From Notospermus geniculatus (Eukaryota; Nemertea; Pilidiophora; Heteronemertea; Lineidae), in assembly GCA_002633025.1 (NCBI GenBank), contig NMRB01000027.1, positions 580,216 through 644,215 of the forward strand: a stretch of 64,000 bases of DNA, read 5' to 3'. This document shows, piece after piece, positions 33,666-45,570 of this stretch. Numbering within the stretch: the stretch's first letter is position 1; every line of letters starts with the position of its first letter. The translations under genes and the position numbers were made by a program. The notes below the pieces were generated by a model. That model searched no databases, was not told where the DNA came from, and saw only the letters and a program-made list of their open reading frames with translations.

Positions 33666-34564
33666 NNNNNNNNNNNNNNNNNNNNNNNNNNNNNNNNNNN
33701 NNNNNNNNNNNNNNNNNNNNNNNNNNNNNNNNNNNNNNNNNNNNNNNNNNNNNNNNNNNNNNNNNNNNNNNNNNNNNNNNNNNNNNNNNNNNNNNNNNNN
33801 NNNNNNNNNNNNNNNNNNNNNNNNNNNNNNNNNNNNNNNNNNNNNNNNNNNNNNNNNNNNNNNNNNNNNNNNNNNNNNNNNNNNNNNNNNNNNNNNNNNN
33901 NNNNNNNNNNNNNNNNNNNNNNNNNNNNNNNNNNNNNNNNNNNNNNNNNNNNNNNNNNNNNNNNNNNNNNNNNNNNNNNNNNNNNNNNNNNNNNNNNNNN
34001 NNNNNNNNNNNNNNNNNNNNNNNNNNNNNNNNNNNNNNNNNNNNNNNNNNNNNNNNNNNNNNNNNNNNNNNNNNNNNNNNNNNNNNNNNNNNNNNNNNNN
34101 NNNNNNNNNNNNNNNNNNNNNNNNNNNNNNNNNNNNNNNNNNNNNNNNNNNNNNNNNNNNNNNNNNNNNNNNNNNNNNNNNNNNNNNNNNNNNNNNNNNN
34201 NNNNNNNNNNNNNNNNNNNNNNNNNNNNNNNNNNNNNNNNNNNNNNNNNNNNNNNNNNNNNNNNNNNNNNNNNNNNNNNNNNNNNNNNNNNNNNNNNNNN
34301 NNNNNNNNNNNNNNNNNNNNNNNNNNNNNNNNNNNNNNNNNNNNNNNNNNNNNNNNNNNNNNNNNNNNNNNNNNNNNNNNNNNNNNNNNNNNNNNNNNNN
34401 NNNNNNNNNNNNNNNNNNNNNNNNNNNNNNNNNNNNNNNNNNNNNNNNNNNNNNNNNNNNNNNNNNNNNNNNNNNNNNNNNNNNNNNNNNNNNNNNNNNN
34501 NNNNNNNNNNNNNNNNNNNNNNNNNNNNNNNNNNNNNNNNNNNNNNNNNNNNNNNNNNNNNNNN
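33666..34564. other. Assembly gap (899 N)
   Basis: Unsequenced. Any frame running through it is artificial. Confidence 1.
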
Positions 34565-35020
34565 TTTTATAAATATGGACAATATCCCTTTAAACCTCAA
34601 CAGATTTGCATTTTGACTATTCCATATGATAGGCAAGACCCTTCTGCACCTTCACTGCAAATTTTGTTGAATTCCGACCAGTTGATCTTATGATACAAAA
34701 GGACTGAATTAATGAGAACCCCACGAACGATGTGAGCGCAGGGTCATCTGTGTACATTTGAATAGGCTGACGTACATTTGCACATGGAGCACAAATTGTC
34801 CTGAAAATCGCTCTGTTATCCTCAGAAATGGAATTCAAAGCATCAAGTTGACAGGTTCATGTACCTCTTCACCACAAAAAAAGTTGAAGCTCGTGCCTAT
34901 TACGTAAAGCCGAAATTCAGGCAGTGAGAGACATCTGGTGGCAACACATGAAGTGTATCCCTCAGTGAGTTCATCGTTCGCAGTTGAACCTTTATGGTTG
35001 ATTCCTTTATGGTTACATGT
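34565..35020. repeat. Interspersed repeat (copy B, uninterrupted)
   Basis: Inverted copy of 18662-20040 without the 934-bp transposon; gives its empty site near 34817-34828. A third fragment (TCATAAAGGAATCAACCATA) is at 33430-33470, just before the gap. Confidence 0.75.
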
Positions 35021-35499
35021 ATCTCCAATATAGTATTTTTGGCATCTTTCTACGAAATGCACCAAGTGCTCCCGGTGCCACGAACGGGGCATTTAAGCGA
35101 TATTACCGTTGACAATATCACCTTTGTTTCACTTTCTTACCTGTTTACCTGGGAACAGAAAAACTACCAACTTGTAATGTACGACGATAAAAACCCGAAT
35201 TAGTCAGGTTTAATGGACACCCTATCCTCGTCGTAAAGGCCTAAAATGTCATAATTTGTCAAAGCATTGTTTACGAAACTCTCATAAAAGTCATGCCTTG
35301 GGGCTCGATTGTTATGAAATCTCGAGAACGGCTGCCTCAGGCACCAGACAGAAATACCGTCTGTCACTTTTGTTTCGTTCGGAGTGACCGACTATGTAGG
35401 TGTTGCCAATAGCAGCCCCCCTTACTATCAGCAGAAGAGAAAACCTGCGCTTAATTGCCCTCTTGCTTGTCTCCGGGATGTGCGACGTGTCTAACTTCT
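35021..35499. other. No gene recognised
   Basis: No supported feature. Confidence 0.4.
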
Positions 35500-36003
35500 A
35501 CTGTCACACTGAAGTTGTTCTCAAAACGTCCTGCCCCGTCCTAAGAAAATCGTAAAATGGGCTAGAACGTGTAAAGGGCCTGTCACACTGAAGTAGTTCT
35601 CAAAACGCCCTGCGCCCCGTCCTAAAAAATCGTAAAACGGCCACGAACGTGTAACCCTTGACCAAATAATGCATCGATGTTCTGGAGCACCCTTCCCGTC
35701 CATGAAGTTCGTAAAAAGATCTTAAAAAGTTGCCACTAGTCCACTCCGTCTCACCCAGTTTGGGCCCGTTCGGCAAAATTTTCAAGAACGTACTGAGAAC
35801 TAGCTCAGTGTGATTGGGGTATTACGTTGGCCAAATAATTCCCCGAAGTTCTGCAGCACGCTTCCCGTCCAAGTCCGTTCATAAAGTTCGTAAGAAAGAC
35901 TGTAAAAAGTTGTCACTACGTCCACTCCGATCGCACACATTTTGAGCCCTTTCGGCAACATTTTTCAAGAACGTACTGAGAACTGCTAAGTGTGACGGGG
36001 CAT
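35500..36003. mobile_element. AGGGCCTGTCACACTG family MITE carrying a second copy of itself
   Basis: Outer copy: 35500-35574 and 35821-36003. It is split at GAACGTGTA by the inner copy. Confidence 0.75.
35575..35820. mobile_element. Inner AGGGCCTGTCACACTG family MITE
   Basis: Complete element with both inverted ends, inserted in its own family member; flanks TAA/TTA. Confidence 0.75.
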
Positions 36004-36288
36004 AAGTTTTAATGATCTTTTCGTGCTGATTATACATATATATCGAAGCTGTTCAACAAATACCATCCTTCTCATGGGAGACTTTCCCGTCCAAGGCGCC
36101 GACAAACGGTTGTAACCGAGTGTTGCCGGAGATTCTGATTAGCTGCAGGCGCTGATGGGTTAGCTGTACAAATAGCCTAATTGGTGGCCCTTCGAGAGAC
36201 AAACTACTCATTAGCAAGTTGAGTTAACTATCTCCGATACAAGCAGTCCCTTGTCTGTGAGTAACCTCAAGCACGTGAAGAGATAATA

Positions 36289-36682
36289 GGGAGGTTTCGC
36301 AAATCTGACGAAAAACGAAGAACGAAATGCAACTTCATTTCCAGGACCTAATGTATTTCTGAAGATGGTTGGTACATGTACCACAGTGCCCCTACTGCCA
36401 GTGCGTCTTTTAGCATATCATGTAAGACCAAGAGAGATATGGTGCATCTTGAATTTTTAAATTTCCATTTCGTATCTACGATGTGGAAACGAAAGATAAA
36501 TTTCAAAGTTTAATATACATGTACACCGTAACTCTATCGGTCTAACGTCATACGCTAAAAGACGCTCTTGCAGCAGGCGTTATTTGTGGTACCAACCATC
36601 TCCTGAAATACATTACGTCAGGGAAATGAAGTCTAATTTCGTATTTCGTACTTCGTATTTCGTCAGATTTGTGAAACCTCAC
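36289..36682. mobile_element. GAGGTTTCGCAAATCTGACG family element
   Basis: Fourth copy. It carries two ACATGT insertions (36374-36379, 36517-36522) absent from the other copies. Confidence 0.85.
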
Positions 36683-36793
36683 TATTAAACTTGACTTCGC
36701 TTTTACGAAATGATCAGGCGCAAGGTATTTGCTGTGAATGCTGCGAATCAAAAAAAAATGTTTTCCTGAAAACTACATGTACATGTGTTATTA

Positions 36794-36911
36794 GGGAGGT
36801 TTCGCAAGCTCCCGGTTAGGCCATACGACGACGTTTATCTATTGTGTGGGTATACTCAAACAATAGACAAACGTCGTCGTACGGCCTAACCGGGTGCTTG
36901 CGAAACCTCCC
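36794..36911. mobile_element. MITE, GGGAGGTTTCGCAAGCTCCC ends
   Basis: Nearly perfect palindrome with about 55-bp arms (CGGTTAGGCCATACGACGAC inverted on the right). It shares GGGAGGTTTCGCAA with the 390-bp family but has entirely different arms. Confidence 0.85.
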
Positions 36912-37259
36912 TATTAACAAAAAACACACACCGTTTCGGCAAAGAGCCAATTGTACATGACAATTTCGAAGAGTAGATTAAATGTCTGCTACACGAAGTA
37001 TCGGAATTCGGTGTTTGTGTGAAGTCTACATTTTATTGTACTTTATGGCTTGAGCAAAGTCTACCTTTCGCTGTTCATGATGATGATTTTTAAGTGGTTC
37101 AGTCTATATCATGATACAATAACCATTTATATTGACTCACGGCCAAGCAAAGCTTTAGTGGCCCTCAGCGTCTCATGATGCCGTTGACGTTACACTTTTC
37201 CCGCACAGGTATTTCTGAACACAAAACATCAGTATCGTTGCCTCGCCGGCAGACAAATC

Positions 37260-37432
37260 TACGAAAGCCCAGAATGCTCATTCAAAATTCAAAATTCAAT
37301 ATTGAATTTTGAAGTGAGAAAATTGCCACTTCAAAATTCAATATTGAATTCTGAATTTTGAAGTGGCAATTTTCGCACTTCAGAATTCAATATTGAATTT
37401 TGAATTTTGAATGAGCATTCTGGGCTTTCGTA
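37260..37432. mobile_element. Foldback element, TACGAAAGCCCAG ends, TTCAATATTGAA interior
   Basis: TACGAAAGCCCAGAATGCTC in, GAGCATTCTGGGCTTTCGTA out. CAAATC on both sides (37254-37259, 37433-37438) is a 6-bp target duplication. The interior is AT-rich palindromes (TTCAATATTGAA, AATTGCCACTTC). Confidence 0.85.
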
Positions 37433-38817
37433 CAAATCAAACCGCGATCGACTCCTGCGGATACCCACTTTAGCCTTCCAGGTTGTCATGCCTTTCCCGT
37501 GACAAAATGATGAAGTGACGATCTCTTTTCTGGCATGTAACGATTTAATCCGCCGAGGCAGATCATGTTGCGTTTCTTATCTCCCCCGTCCAAGTAACGT
37601 GAAATATTTATTAGGTTGGAAGTACGGTGTTGTATCGGCAAATAACCAGTGACATCCCGATGGTTAATTGAACAATAAAGATAGTAATCGGTGGGTTTGC
37701 CATGTGAGAGGGNTGTGGGTGGTACCGGAAGAGGTTGTTGCGCTGAAGCTGCGAAAGTTCGTTTGCACTAAATAATGTGTTGCAGGAAGCAAATCGCGTC
37801 TACAGAAAACAAGTGCCAAATTCTGAAATAGATGAAAAAGAGAAACATGAATACTAGGCCAAGTAGCTGAATTGATAGACTGCAATAGTTGTACCTGAGG
37901 TTTGTGAATAAAAGTGCATTCTGCAGCTGGGCTGCTCACAGCCCATCTGCAGAATGCACTTTTATTTTAGCAGCAATTCATCGTCTGTGCTGAACCCTTC
38001 CTGTTAGGCCTACCACTGATTTATGAATAACAGGTGGGCTGCTTGAACTTAGAGATGTCAGGCTGGACTACAGTACAGTAGGCCTAATGCATGCCAACAC
38101 AGTGTATGATCACGGCACACACGTCATCTGCATGCACACTAGCACAGGGATACAATGATACATGCATGACTGATGACCGGTGAACTGTGCTACCGGTACG
38201 CGTAGGTTTTTTGGCGTATGAAAAAGTGTATGGGGACAATAAAATTCGTGAATTACGCGCTAGATTATATGCTTGAACTTTTGCCGTCCTCCCTTCCAAC
38301 TGCACCTACCGTATTAATGAATTATACGACCTCACAGAGCTCGGAAATCGGATCATGCAGCATTCCATGTACACATGTCATTTTTAGCACAGGGGAGAGA
38401 TTCCTCACTGCGCACACGCCCCCGGCGGCAGCTGGTGGAAGTAAGGTTTGGCGGGAAATGATTTTGAACGAAGTCGCTAATTAGCGCCGTTAATTAACCA
38501 GAGGAGCTGGGATGCTGAAAAATTTATTTTTGGCATATGACCACATACACTGTCGATCACCAACACCGGCCCCGACCAGGTATTCGCCGTTTGGGCTGTA
38601 GCTTCATGACTTGCCGATCGCTATAGTATGGTGGTAGGATGGCATATCAACCGTTGGGGGCGACACTTATCTTCGTGGGCGCTGCGCGCCGTACGTTTCA
38701 CTCACCCGCCCCATTCGTCCAGTACAGCTACAAAAATTTGCCCAAAAAATCGACTTGGTGGTTTAAATTGGATAATTTATGGGTGGCTGAAACCGATACT
38801 TATCAAGACTCGATTTC
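37433..38817. other. No gene recognised; single N at 37713
   Basis: A hairpin on CATTCTGCAG/CTGCAGAATG with GTGCATTCTGCAGCTGGGCT lies at 37914-37965. No gene supported. Confidence 0.4.
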
Positions 38818-39149
38818 GCCAAGGTTTCCAAGTTTTCTTTCACTGCCGTGTAACTGAAGGAACGCGGGCCGACATTGGTTGGTTGCGATAAGGTTTATGT
38901 TGCGAACGAACAGAAAGCTGACGTGCGAAATTCCGAATTCCAAATTCCAAATTGCAAGCCTAATCAGACCAAATTCCAAATTGCAAACCTAATCAGACCA
39001 AGGTTTCCACGTATTCTTTCACTGCAGAGTAACTGAAGCAACGCGGGCCGACATTGGTTGGTTGTGATAAGGTTTATGATGCGAACGAACAGAAGGCTCA
39101 CGTGCGAAATTCCGAATTCCAAATTCCAAATTGCAAACCTAATCAGACC
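38818..39149. repeat. Tandem duplication of about 180 bp
   Basis: AAGGTTTCCA... to ...CCTAATCAGACC occurs twice (about 38820-38997 and 38999-39149). It includes TAACTGAAGSAACGCGGGCC and GAAATTCCGAATTCCAAATT. Inside the first unit a 31-bp phrase (AAATTCCAAATTGCAARCCT) is itself doubled. Confidence 0.8.
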
Positions 39150-39607
39150 AATCAAAAGCTCATTACATGCCTCCCAACGAATTATACTGTGTATCATTAT
39201 GACCTTGTCACTGAGAAAAAATACCGTAACGGCTGGTGGGGATGGGGTGGGAAGACATTTTTCGCGAATTCGAAATTTTGAATTTCTCACCAAATGTGTC
39301 CGAAAGGCAATCGAATGTGTTTTGATAATTGACCGAATCGTTGTATTTGTACTCTCGAAAGGATGGAAAATAGCTGAAAAGTTAAAAGCACCAGTGAGGA
39401 AAAGGAAAATGGGAAAAAAGCAAAAACCGATGGTATACGTTATTATTCTCGCAGTGGAAATTGACCTGCCTGATGTTTACACTATCGTCGTGAATCATTT
39501 TTATCGCAGTGATTCTCGACTCTCGTGGTCACAATATGTGTTGCATCTATCACTGATAAGTAACTGGGAATGACTGGGAAATGGACACTCATTTTTATAG
39601 ATCTACA

Positions 39608-40031
39608 CTTCATTCCACAGCCGATTGGCGCGAGGTTTTCAGCCGATATCTCCGCAACGGCTGGGTCAAATTCATACCATACTTCAATTGACTTGTCTTT
39701 CTTGTCGGCATCTTTCTGCTATCTTCGTTTTTCGCATAAGGCCGACATAACGGATCCCTTTCTCAAAACCCATTTCATTTCGCCATGGTGTTCAGTGCAG
39801 TTTACACGTGTGCAATGCATTGCGTCATTTCAAAATGGCCGCCATTTCGACCGTAAACATAAACAGTGATTGGTGAAAGAATTTTTTTTCTGTCACGTTT
39901 ATAGGGAAAAGACAGTGATGATGCCTGTAGCGGCAAAAAAGACAAGTCAATTGAAGTATGGTATGTCGAATTTGACCCAGCCGTTGCGGAGATATCAGCC
40001 ATAAGCCTCGCGCCAATTGGATGTGGAATGA
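39608..40031. mobile_element. 400-bp foldback, GATTGGCGCGAGG family, complete
   Basis: Arms of about 100 bp from TTCATTCCACAGCCGATTGG to CCAATTGGATGTGGAATGAA. The best-preserved copy. Confidence 0.85.
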
Positions 40032-40577
40032 ACAGTCGACTATCCGTTCCGTCGCACTTATTTTTTAATTAGCCTTTATGTTTCATCACGTGCTTTTGTT
40101 TCTTCCACCGCTTCAGCTACGCTTAGTTAGACGAAGACGGCCATTGCAGACAAACAACTTGCCACGGAAGAAAAAGGCAATAAAATGGTGTGATATCATA
40201 CACAAAAGAAGCGACGATAAAGGAACGAGTCAAACTAGGTTCATTTTCTTATCAAGTCTCGTTTACCCGTCGTGTTTGGTCGCAATTGTCTCACTTTTTC
40301 GTCCTTCTTTGTGGTCAGTCCTAAGAATGTTTTCAAAGGATATCCCAGCGACGGATTAATTCAAGCAGTGTCTTAGACATGTCAGACACAAAGGAGAAGT
40401 TGTTGTGGCCAAAGACCGTAGAGGAAGTCGAGTGGCTTGGTTTGCTAACAAGCGAAACGAACGACCCACGCAGTCTGTTGGGGATGTCAGTCTTGGCCTT
40501 TCAACACGCCAACACGAATCATGACATCCGGAATGCCCTTGGGTAGGCACATGGGAGAATGGTGACTGTCGAGACTG

Positions 40578-41083
40578 TACGAAAGTCCAGAAAGCTCATT
40601 CAAAATTCAATATTGAAACCCCGATTTCAATATTGAACTGTTAACTTCAATATTGAAATCGGATCTTCAATATTGAAATCGGATAACTTATAAAAACCAT
40701 CAAATTTACACTAACGAATGTTACCAAAATATGAAATCCGACTTCAATATTGAATTCGCAGTTCAATATTGATGTTTATGATTCAATATCGAACAGTGTG
40801 GTTCTGTATTGAATAGTATGGTTCAATATTGAAGTCATGTTTATAAGAAATTGAAATAATGTCCGTTCCTCCTAAATATAAATTAAAATCTTTGTTGAGA
40901 TACTGAAGAGGGAGAGACACTGTTTATAACCCAGCGGTAATTCATTTTTGGTAACATTCGTTAGTGTAAATTTGATGGTTTTTATAAGCTGAAAATATCC
41001 GATTTCAATATTGAAGTCAATAGTTCAATATTGAAATCGGGGTTTCAATATTGAAATTTGAATGAGCCTTCTGGGCTTTCGTA
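40578..41083. mobile_element. Foldback element, TACGAAAGYCCAG ends, many TTCAATATTGAA units
   Basis: Same ends as 37260-37432; flanks AGACTG/GGACTG (5 of 6 match). The outer parts carry at least ten TTCAATATTGAA-type dyads; CCATCAAATTTACACTAACG is inverted inside. Confidence 0.85.
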
Positions 41084-42110
41084 GGACTGGAGTCATGTTT
41101 TGGTTGTTTCCTTCCCCATAGGATAACGTTTCTGAATGCATATCTAGTGCCATGTCTCCGGTCTTCTCCAGTATTGCATTCAAATTACCAATAATATCGT
41201 CAGCAACATGTTAGTATCAGTTAGGTAATCAGATCGCCACGGGGTACTACATGCCAATTCTAAGTACGTTACCCCAATAGAATGGGCCAGATGGTGTTAA
41301 TGACATTAATGGAGGACAGGTTCTCTCATTATGACACCAAACATACTAAAACTGGACGCTTGTATTCTGAATCACGTGGCGACACTACCCTAACATCCCG
41401 TCATAAAGTGTCAGCGTGGCGGCAAATGCTCTGACTACAAAATAAGTAACTTTGATCCCCACTGACATGTACAACAGGGGAACGCATGTCAGCAGCTGTT
41501 AGCAACAAAGGACAGTGTAATGACAGCAAAAGTCGTCAAATTCTTTAGTTCAATACGGCACTTGAGAAAGATGAGATATGTCAATGCACTACTCACTCGA
41601 TGAAATACTTTTGTATTTTACTATTTTGCCTTTCATACCGTGACAATAGGGATTTATATATCCTTTGTTATTCTCTTTGATCTTAATGAAAGATATCAGA
41701 TCCTCTCATTTCTAAGAATGAAAGGGATTTGTCCTCTAAATGTCAAGTTCAATTTGTCTAACTTCCCTCTAGGGGTGTTACCCTGTAGTCAGCTTCATTG
41801 ATTTCAACTAATAGGTGCATCAAGTTGAAAAATCAATAAGTAAAGTCCATCTGTTTGTGGCAAGCAAGGAGAGTTTCTCAACCATAAATATCTTCCCATG
41901 CTTTCCCTCGATTGGAGAATGGTTGTATGAATAAATTCTAGTGAATGCTAGCTTTCACTTCTCAGTTTTGTACAAGACTTTGAAATACATTTATACAACA
42001 GAAAGAACGTACATGTAAAAGCATTTACTACATGTACATTATATTTATCTTACCAGATGTTATGTTTAACTATTAACGTGAGTGATGTTTGTCGCGGTTT
42101 ATAATGGGGC
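41084..42110. other. No gene recognised
   Basis: No supported feature. Confidence 0.4.
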
Positions 42111-42349
42111 GGTGATGCAAGCGAAGTACGGTACATGCAGCAAGTTGGATAAACTTTGGTGATGCAAGCGAAGTACGGTACAAGCAGCAAGTCGGAAAAA
42201 CTTTGGTGATGCAAGCGAAGTTAACGGTACAAGCAGCAAGTCGGAAAAGCTATGGTGATGCAAGCGAAGTACGGTACAAGCAGCAAGTTAGAAAAACTTT
42301 GGTGATGCAAGCGAAGTACGGTACATGCAGCAAGTCGGAAAAACTTGCC
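42111..42349. repeat. Minisatellite, about 47-bp unit, five copies
   Basis: GGTGATGCAAGCGAAGTACG then GTACAAGCAGCAAGTCGG repeats five times; a further 1.7 units occur at 42556-42637, both arrays ending in CTTGCCTTGAGAAC. A single N at 42377 follows the array, so unit number may be mis-assembled. Confidence 0.9.
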
Positions 42350-42639
42350 TTGAGAACGATACCCTTTATTACGACTNAAATAGTTGTATTGTACGAACGT
42401 CTCGTTAATACTGTGGTTTCCTTTTGTAGGCCTCGACCATGTCGACGTGCATCTTTATGTGTCAGGGAATTCCTATTATATTCCAAATAGGGCACCAACC
42501 AATCAAATTTCGTTCCGGACCTTTTCCACTACATGCATTGACTTCTAACAGTCGTGTACGCTATAAGCAGCAAGTCGGAAAAACTTTGGTGATGAAAGCG
42601 AAGTTAACGGTACAAGCAGCAAGTCGGAAAAACTTGCCT

Positions 42640-43389
42640 TGAGAACTATACCCTTTATTACGACTGGTGCTCGACAGCACGAGCAGAAAAGTTTCTTAAT
42701 ATTTTGAACAGGAAACGTGTGCTCTCCCCGTCAAAGGTACATTCACAAACGTCTGATGTTGTGATATCAGTAATTACTGACGGATGATTATCGTGTCTTT
42801 GCACAGTCGAATAACCAAACGTCTCCAATCGAAGCAAGCTGAAAACTCACCTCAGAGAACAAACGATTTTTGATTGCGTGTACTATAGGGAGTATTTGGT
42901 GCGGGCAGGATAATTGGGTTTGAGGATAATGTCAGGACTGTGTGGTCAACGAGACTCTGTTCTCAAGTAGACTATCATCAGCGAACTTATGAACAATGAA
43001 TGCAAGAGCACCCACCCCAAGTAGAGTGGATTGCAGGGATAATTCTAGGCCATCTTTGGGTTGCACTGCCACCATGACCCCCCCCCCAAAAAAACCTCCA
43101 TGCCCCCTCCGTCCCTCGAAATATTTTTTTATATTTTTCAATTTCTATTCATTTTATGCATCCAATTAACTTCCTCATTGTAAAAATAGGTCAGAAGTAC
43201 TATTCTAAATCGTCAAGAGGTGTCAAGAAGTTGTTTTCAAAGTTTCTCCATAAGGTTGGACTTTGGACACGTCATCGAAAATCACACGACGCGAGGTGCC
43301 CTTTCGCCAACAACTCGGGCTGAAGGGGTGAATGTCGTCCACTCTGAATCCTAACCCTGGCCCCTTATATCCCACAACCCTTGATATCT
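42640..43389. other. No gene recognised
   Basis: Low-complexity C and A runs at 43078-43095; otherwise unassigned. Confidence 0.4.
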
Positions 43390-43529
43390 GGGGCCATATT
43401 TATTAAGCCTTCGCAACTTTGCGTTCACGCAAATCTATTGTAAGGCAGTCAGTGAACAATAGGGCATGTGCAGACAAACAATAGATTTGCGTGAACGCAA
43501 AGTTGCGAAGGCTTCATAAATATGGCCCC
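43390..43529. mobile_element. Palindromic MITE, GGGGCCATATTTATRAAGCC ends
   Basis: Almost perfect dyad: GGGGCCATATTTATTAAGCC in, GGCTTCATAAATATGGCCCC out; core TTGCGTTCACGCAAATCTAT. Confidence 0.85.
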
Positions 43530-43610
43530 TGGCCTCCTACCCCTGACCCCTAAAGCCTACTCCTAATCCTTACCCTAACCCCCTAACCCTGACCCTTACA
43601 GGCAGCCGGT
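43530..43610. repeat. C-rich telomere-like stretch
   Basis: Irregular CCCTAA/CCCTGA words, e.g. TTACCCTAACCCCCTAACCC; also TCCTAACCCTGG near 43350. Short and degenerate. Confidence 0.5.
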
Positions 43611-43902
43611 CCCTAGATACTGGGTAACCTGTTCCAAACACCTTTTACACAACTGAGGTTGTCAGACAAACGCAGAGCAGCGGACCAGCAGAGGCAGACT
43701 GCTACGTTTTTCTGATAGTCAACAACTGAACGCCGCGCCCTTTTGAAACACTTGTATCATCCCTTCTTGTTCTTAGTGCGAAGGAAAGTGCATATAAACC
43801 TATACCCTTCCCTAAACATAATAGCCTACTAAAGGACTTGTTTTTCATTGAAGAAAACGGAGGGATGACATTTTCATACAATTGTCTTCTCCCATGACGT
43901 AC

Positions 43903-44209
43903 ATTAAACTTTTTACAAGCAGTTTTAGGAATTTCGCCGACTTTCCTGTACCTTTTGGGCCGTACATGTATGCACCAAACGAAGATTATCTTGAACTTAG
44001 GTTGAGCCACAACTTTTCTATTGTTCAGGTTTGCCAGAGCATGATGTGACAATGGAAAAGTTGTCGCTCAACGTGAGTTCAAGATAATCGTCGCTTGGTG
44101 CATACGGCCCTTTGTGTACAATGTGAGACTTAATAGAAGTTGCCGAGTTTATTCTATTGTTTCCGAACACTTTACCGGAGTGTACATGTAATCTGATGGA
44201 AGACAGACA
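43903..44209. repeat. Direct repeat unit 1 (with insertion)
   Basis: CATTAAACTTTTTACAAGCA to GATGGAAGACAGAC repeats at 44660-44805. Unit 1 has the 154-bp MITE and an ACATGT (44184-44189) that unit 2 lacks. Confidence 0.8.
43957..44110. mobile_element. 154-bp palindromic MITE with exact TTT duplication
   Basis: GGGCCGT...ATGCACC in, GGTGCATACGGCCC out, arms of about 65 bp. TTT at 43954-43956 and 44111-44113. The empty site ACCTTTTGTG is seen at 44709-44718. Confidence 0.92.
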
Positions 44210-44211
44210 AT

Positions 44212-44345
44212 AGCCGTGGTTACACTACATAAAATCTCCGGGTTTTTTGCGGTCACACCTATGAATTGCCGGGCTTCAAGAAACCCGTGTCTGAAAAACG
44301 CGGGTTTTTGAGACACGGCAATCTCGCCGTGCTTTTCGAAATCCC
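44212..44345. mobile_element. Left part of an AGCCGTGGTTACACTACA element
   Basis: The inverted right end, ATGTAGTGTAACCACGGCC, is found only at 55480-55500. So the two loci hold complementary parts of one element. Confidence 0.55.
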
Positions 44346-44500
44346 CGTGTGTTGGTTAGTTCTTCGCACGGCGACAGATGGCGCAGCCATTAAGTGACGT
44401 CGTTTTTGCGCCTCCGACAATGTGTGCCAATTCAGAAATGACCGAAGAGTCAATGTTTGCAGCGCAACTGTCGCCGGGCTAATTAACTACAATGTAGTAG

Positions 44501-44652
44501 CAGGCGCGGATCCAAGGGGGGGCAAACCCGGCCCGTGCCCCCTCTATTTTGTGGAAAATCTTCAAAATTGACCGGGAAATTTCGGAATTTTGAAAAGGTG
44601 TTAAAATTTGACCGAGGTTTTCCATGATGTGCCCCGGCTGTGCCCCCTCTTN
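44501..44652. mobile_element. hAT-like MITE, truncated at an N
   Basis: CAGGCGCGGATCCAAGGGGG start; identical to 55234-55385 but cut at the N of 44652, after which unit 2 of the direct repeat begins. Flank 44404-44500 equals 55137-55233. Confidence 0.75.
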
Positions 44653-44659
44653 TTCTCCA

Positions 44660-44805
44660 ACATTAAACTTTTTACAAGCAGTTTTAGGAATTTCGCCGAC
44701 TTTCCAATACCTTTTGTGTACAATGTGAGTAATAGAAATTGCCGAGTTTATTCTATTGTTTCCGAACACCTTACCGGAGTGTAATCTGATGGAAGACAGA
44801 CATTT
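44660..44805. repeat. Direct repeat unit 2 (empty site)
   Basis: Same as 43903-44209 without the MITE and without ACATGT. Confidence 0.8.
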
Positions 44806-45384
44806 GCTGATATTCATAAAGGTGACAAATACTTTTACTTCAAGTTTTGTAGTACATTTACATTGGACCTGGCTGTGCAAATCTTAAGAAAAAGAAGCAT
44901 CGTTAACTTTTATGAAAGTAAGGAAAATTACCCCGTGTGCAGATATTTCTTATGAACTCATTTCTTCTTGAGGAACCCGCAGACTAACGTCACGACGTGG
45001 CGCTACGAGCGGTTGTGCCGAAGTCTCTTTTTTTCTAACGTTATTTCCATTTATTTTTTATTTCTGGCGTGAAATAAACCATTTGTGTTGGTCGCCCTAC
45101 AGTGAAACTTACATCATCGTGTAGCAGATGAATTTTCTTTTAATCACATTCCTTTTTTTTCTTAAAATGAAGAGATACGATGGCGATAAAAGCAACGTCT
45201 TTTGTGTCATTTTTCCTGTAGAAAAATGTACAGGAATTTTTTTCATGACGAAACGTCAACACATAAAATGACGTCAATGACGTCGTTTTGGAACAACCGC
45301 TCGCAGCGCCGACCTGTCGGGATAAACCGCAGGGCGGGTTCCCCATTTATTGCTCCGACCAAACATGTTTGATTTTTATTGCTC
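44806..45384. other. No gene recognised
   Basis: No supported feature. Confidence 0.4.
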
Positions 45385-45570
45385 ATTGCTCGTGGTGAGC
45401 AAGACGCCGTGGCTTCTCACCGCACACGGGGCTATAATTCTTGCTAGCTGCTTTCCTCTAAATTGCTAGCAAAAGGAAGAAAGTTTACCTCAGATGCTTC
45501 ACGAAAGTAACAGATCGGGGAAACCAAACATACAGCCTTCATGGCAAGACTGTGAGATTCCAAAGATCGA

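Noticed and set aside
33506-34693. Long open frames of 326-395 codons on both strands
   Set aside because: They exist only because they run through 899 Ns.
38964-39573. Frame of 171 codons
   Set aside because: It begins in a tandemly duplicated AT-rich repeat; composition is low-complexity and no domain is visible.
43530-43610. A true telomere or chromosome end
   Set aside because: Too short and irregular, and flanked on both sides by ordinary sequence.
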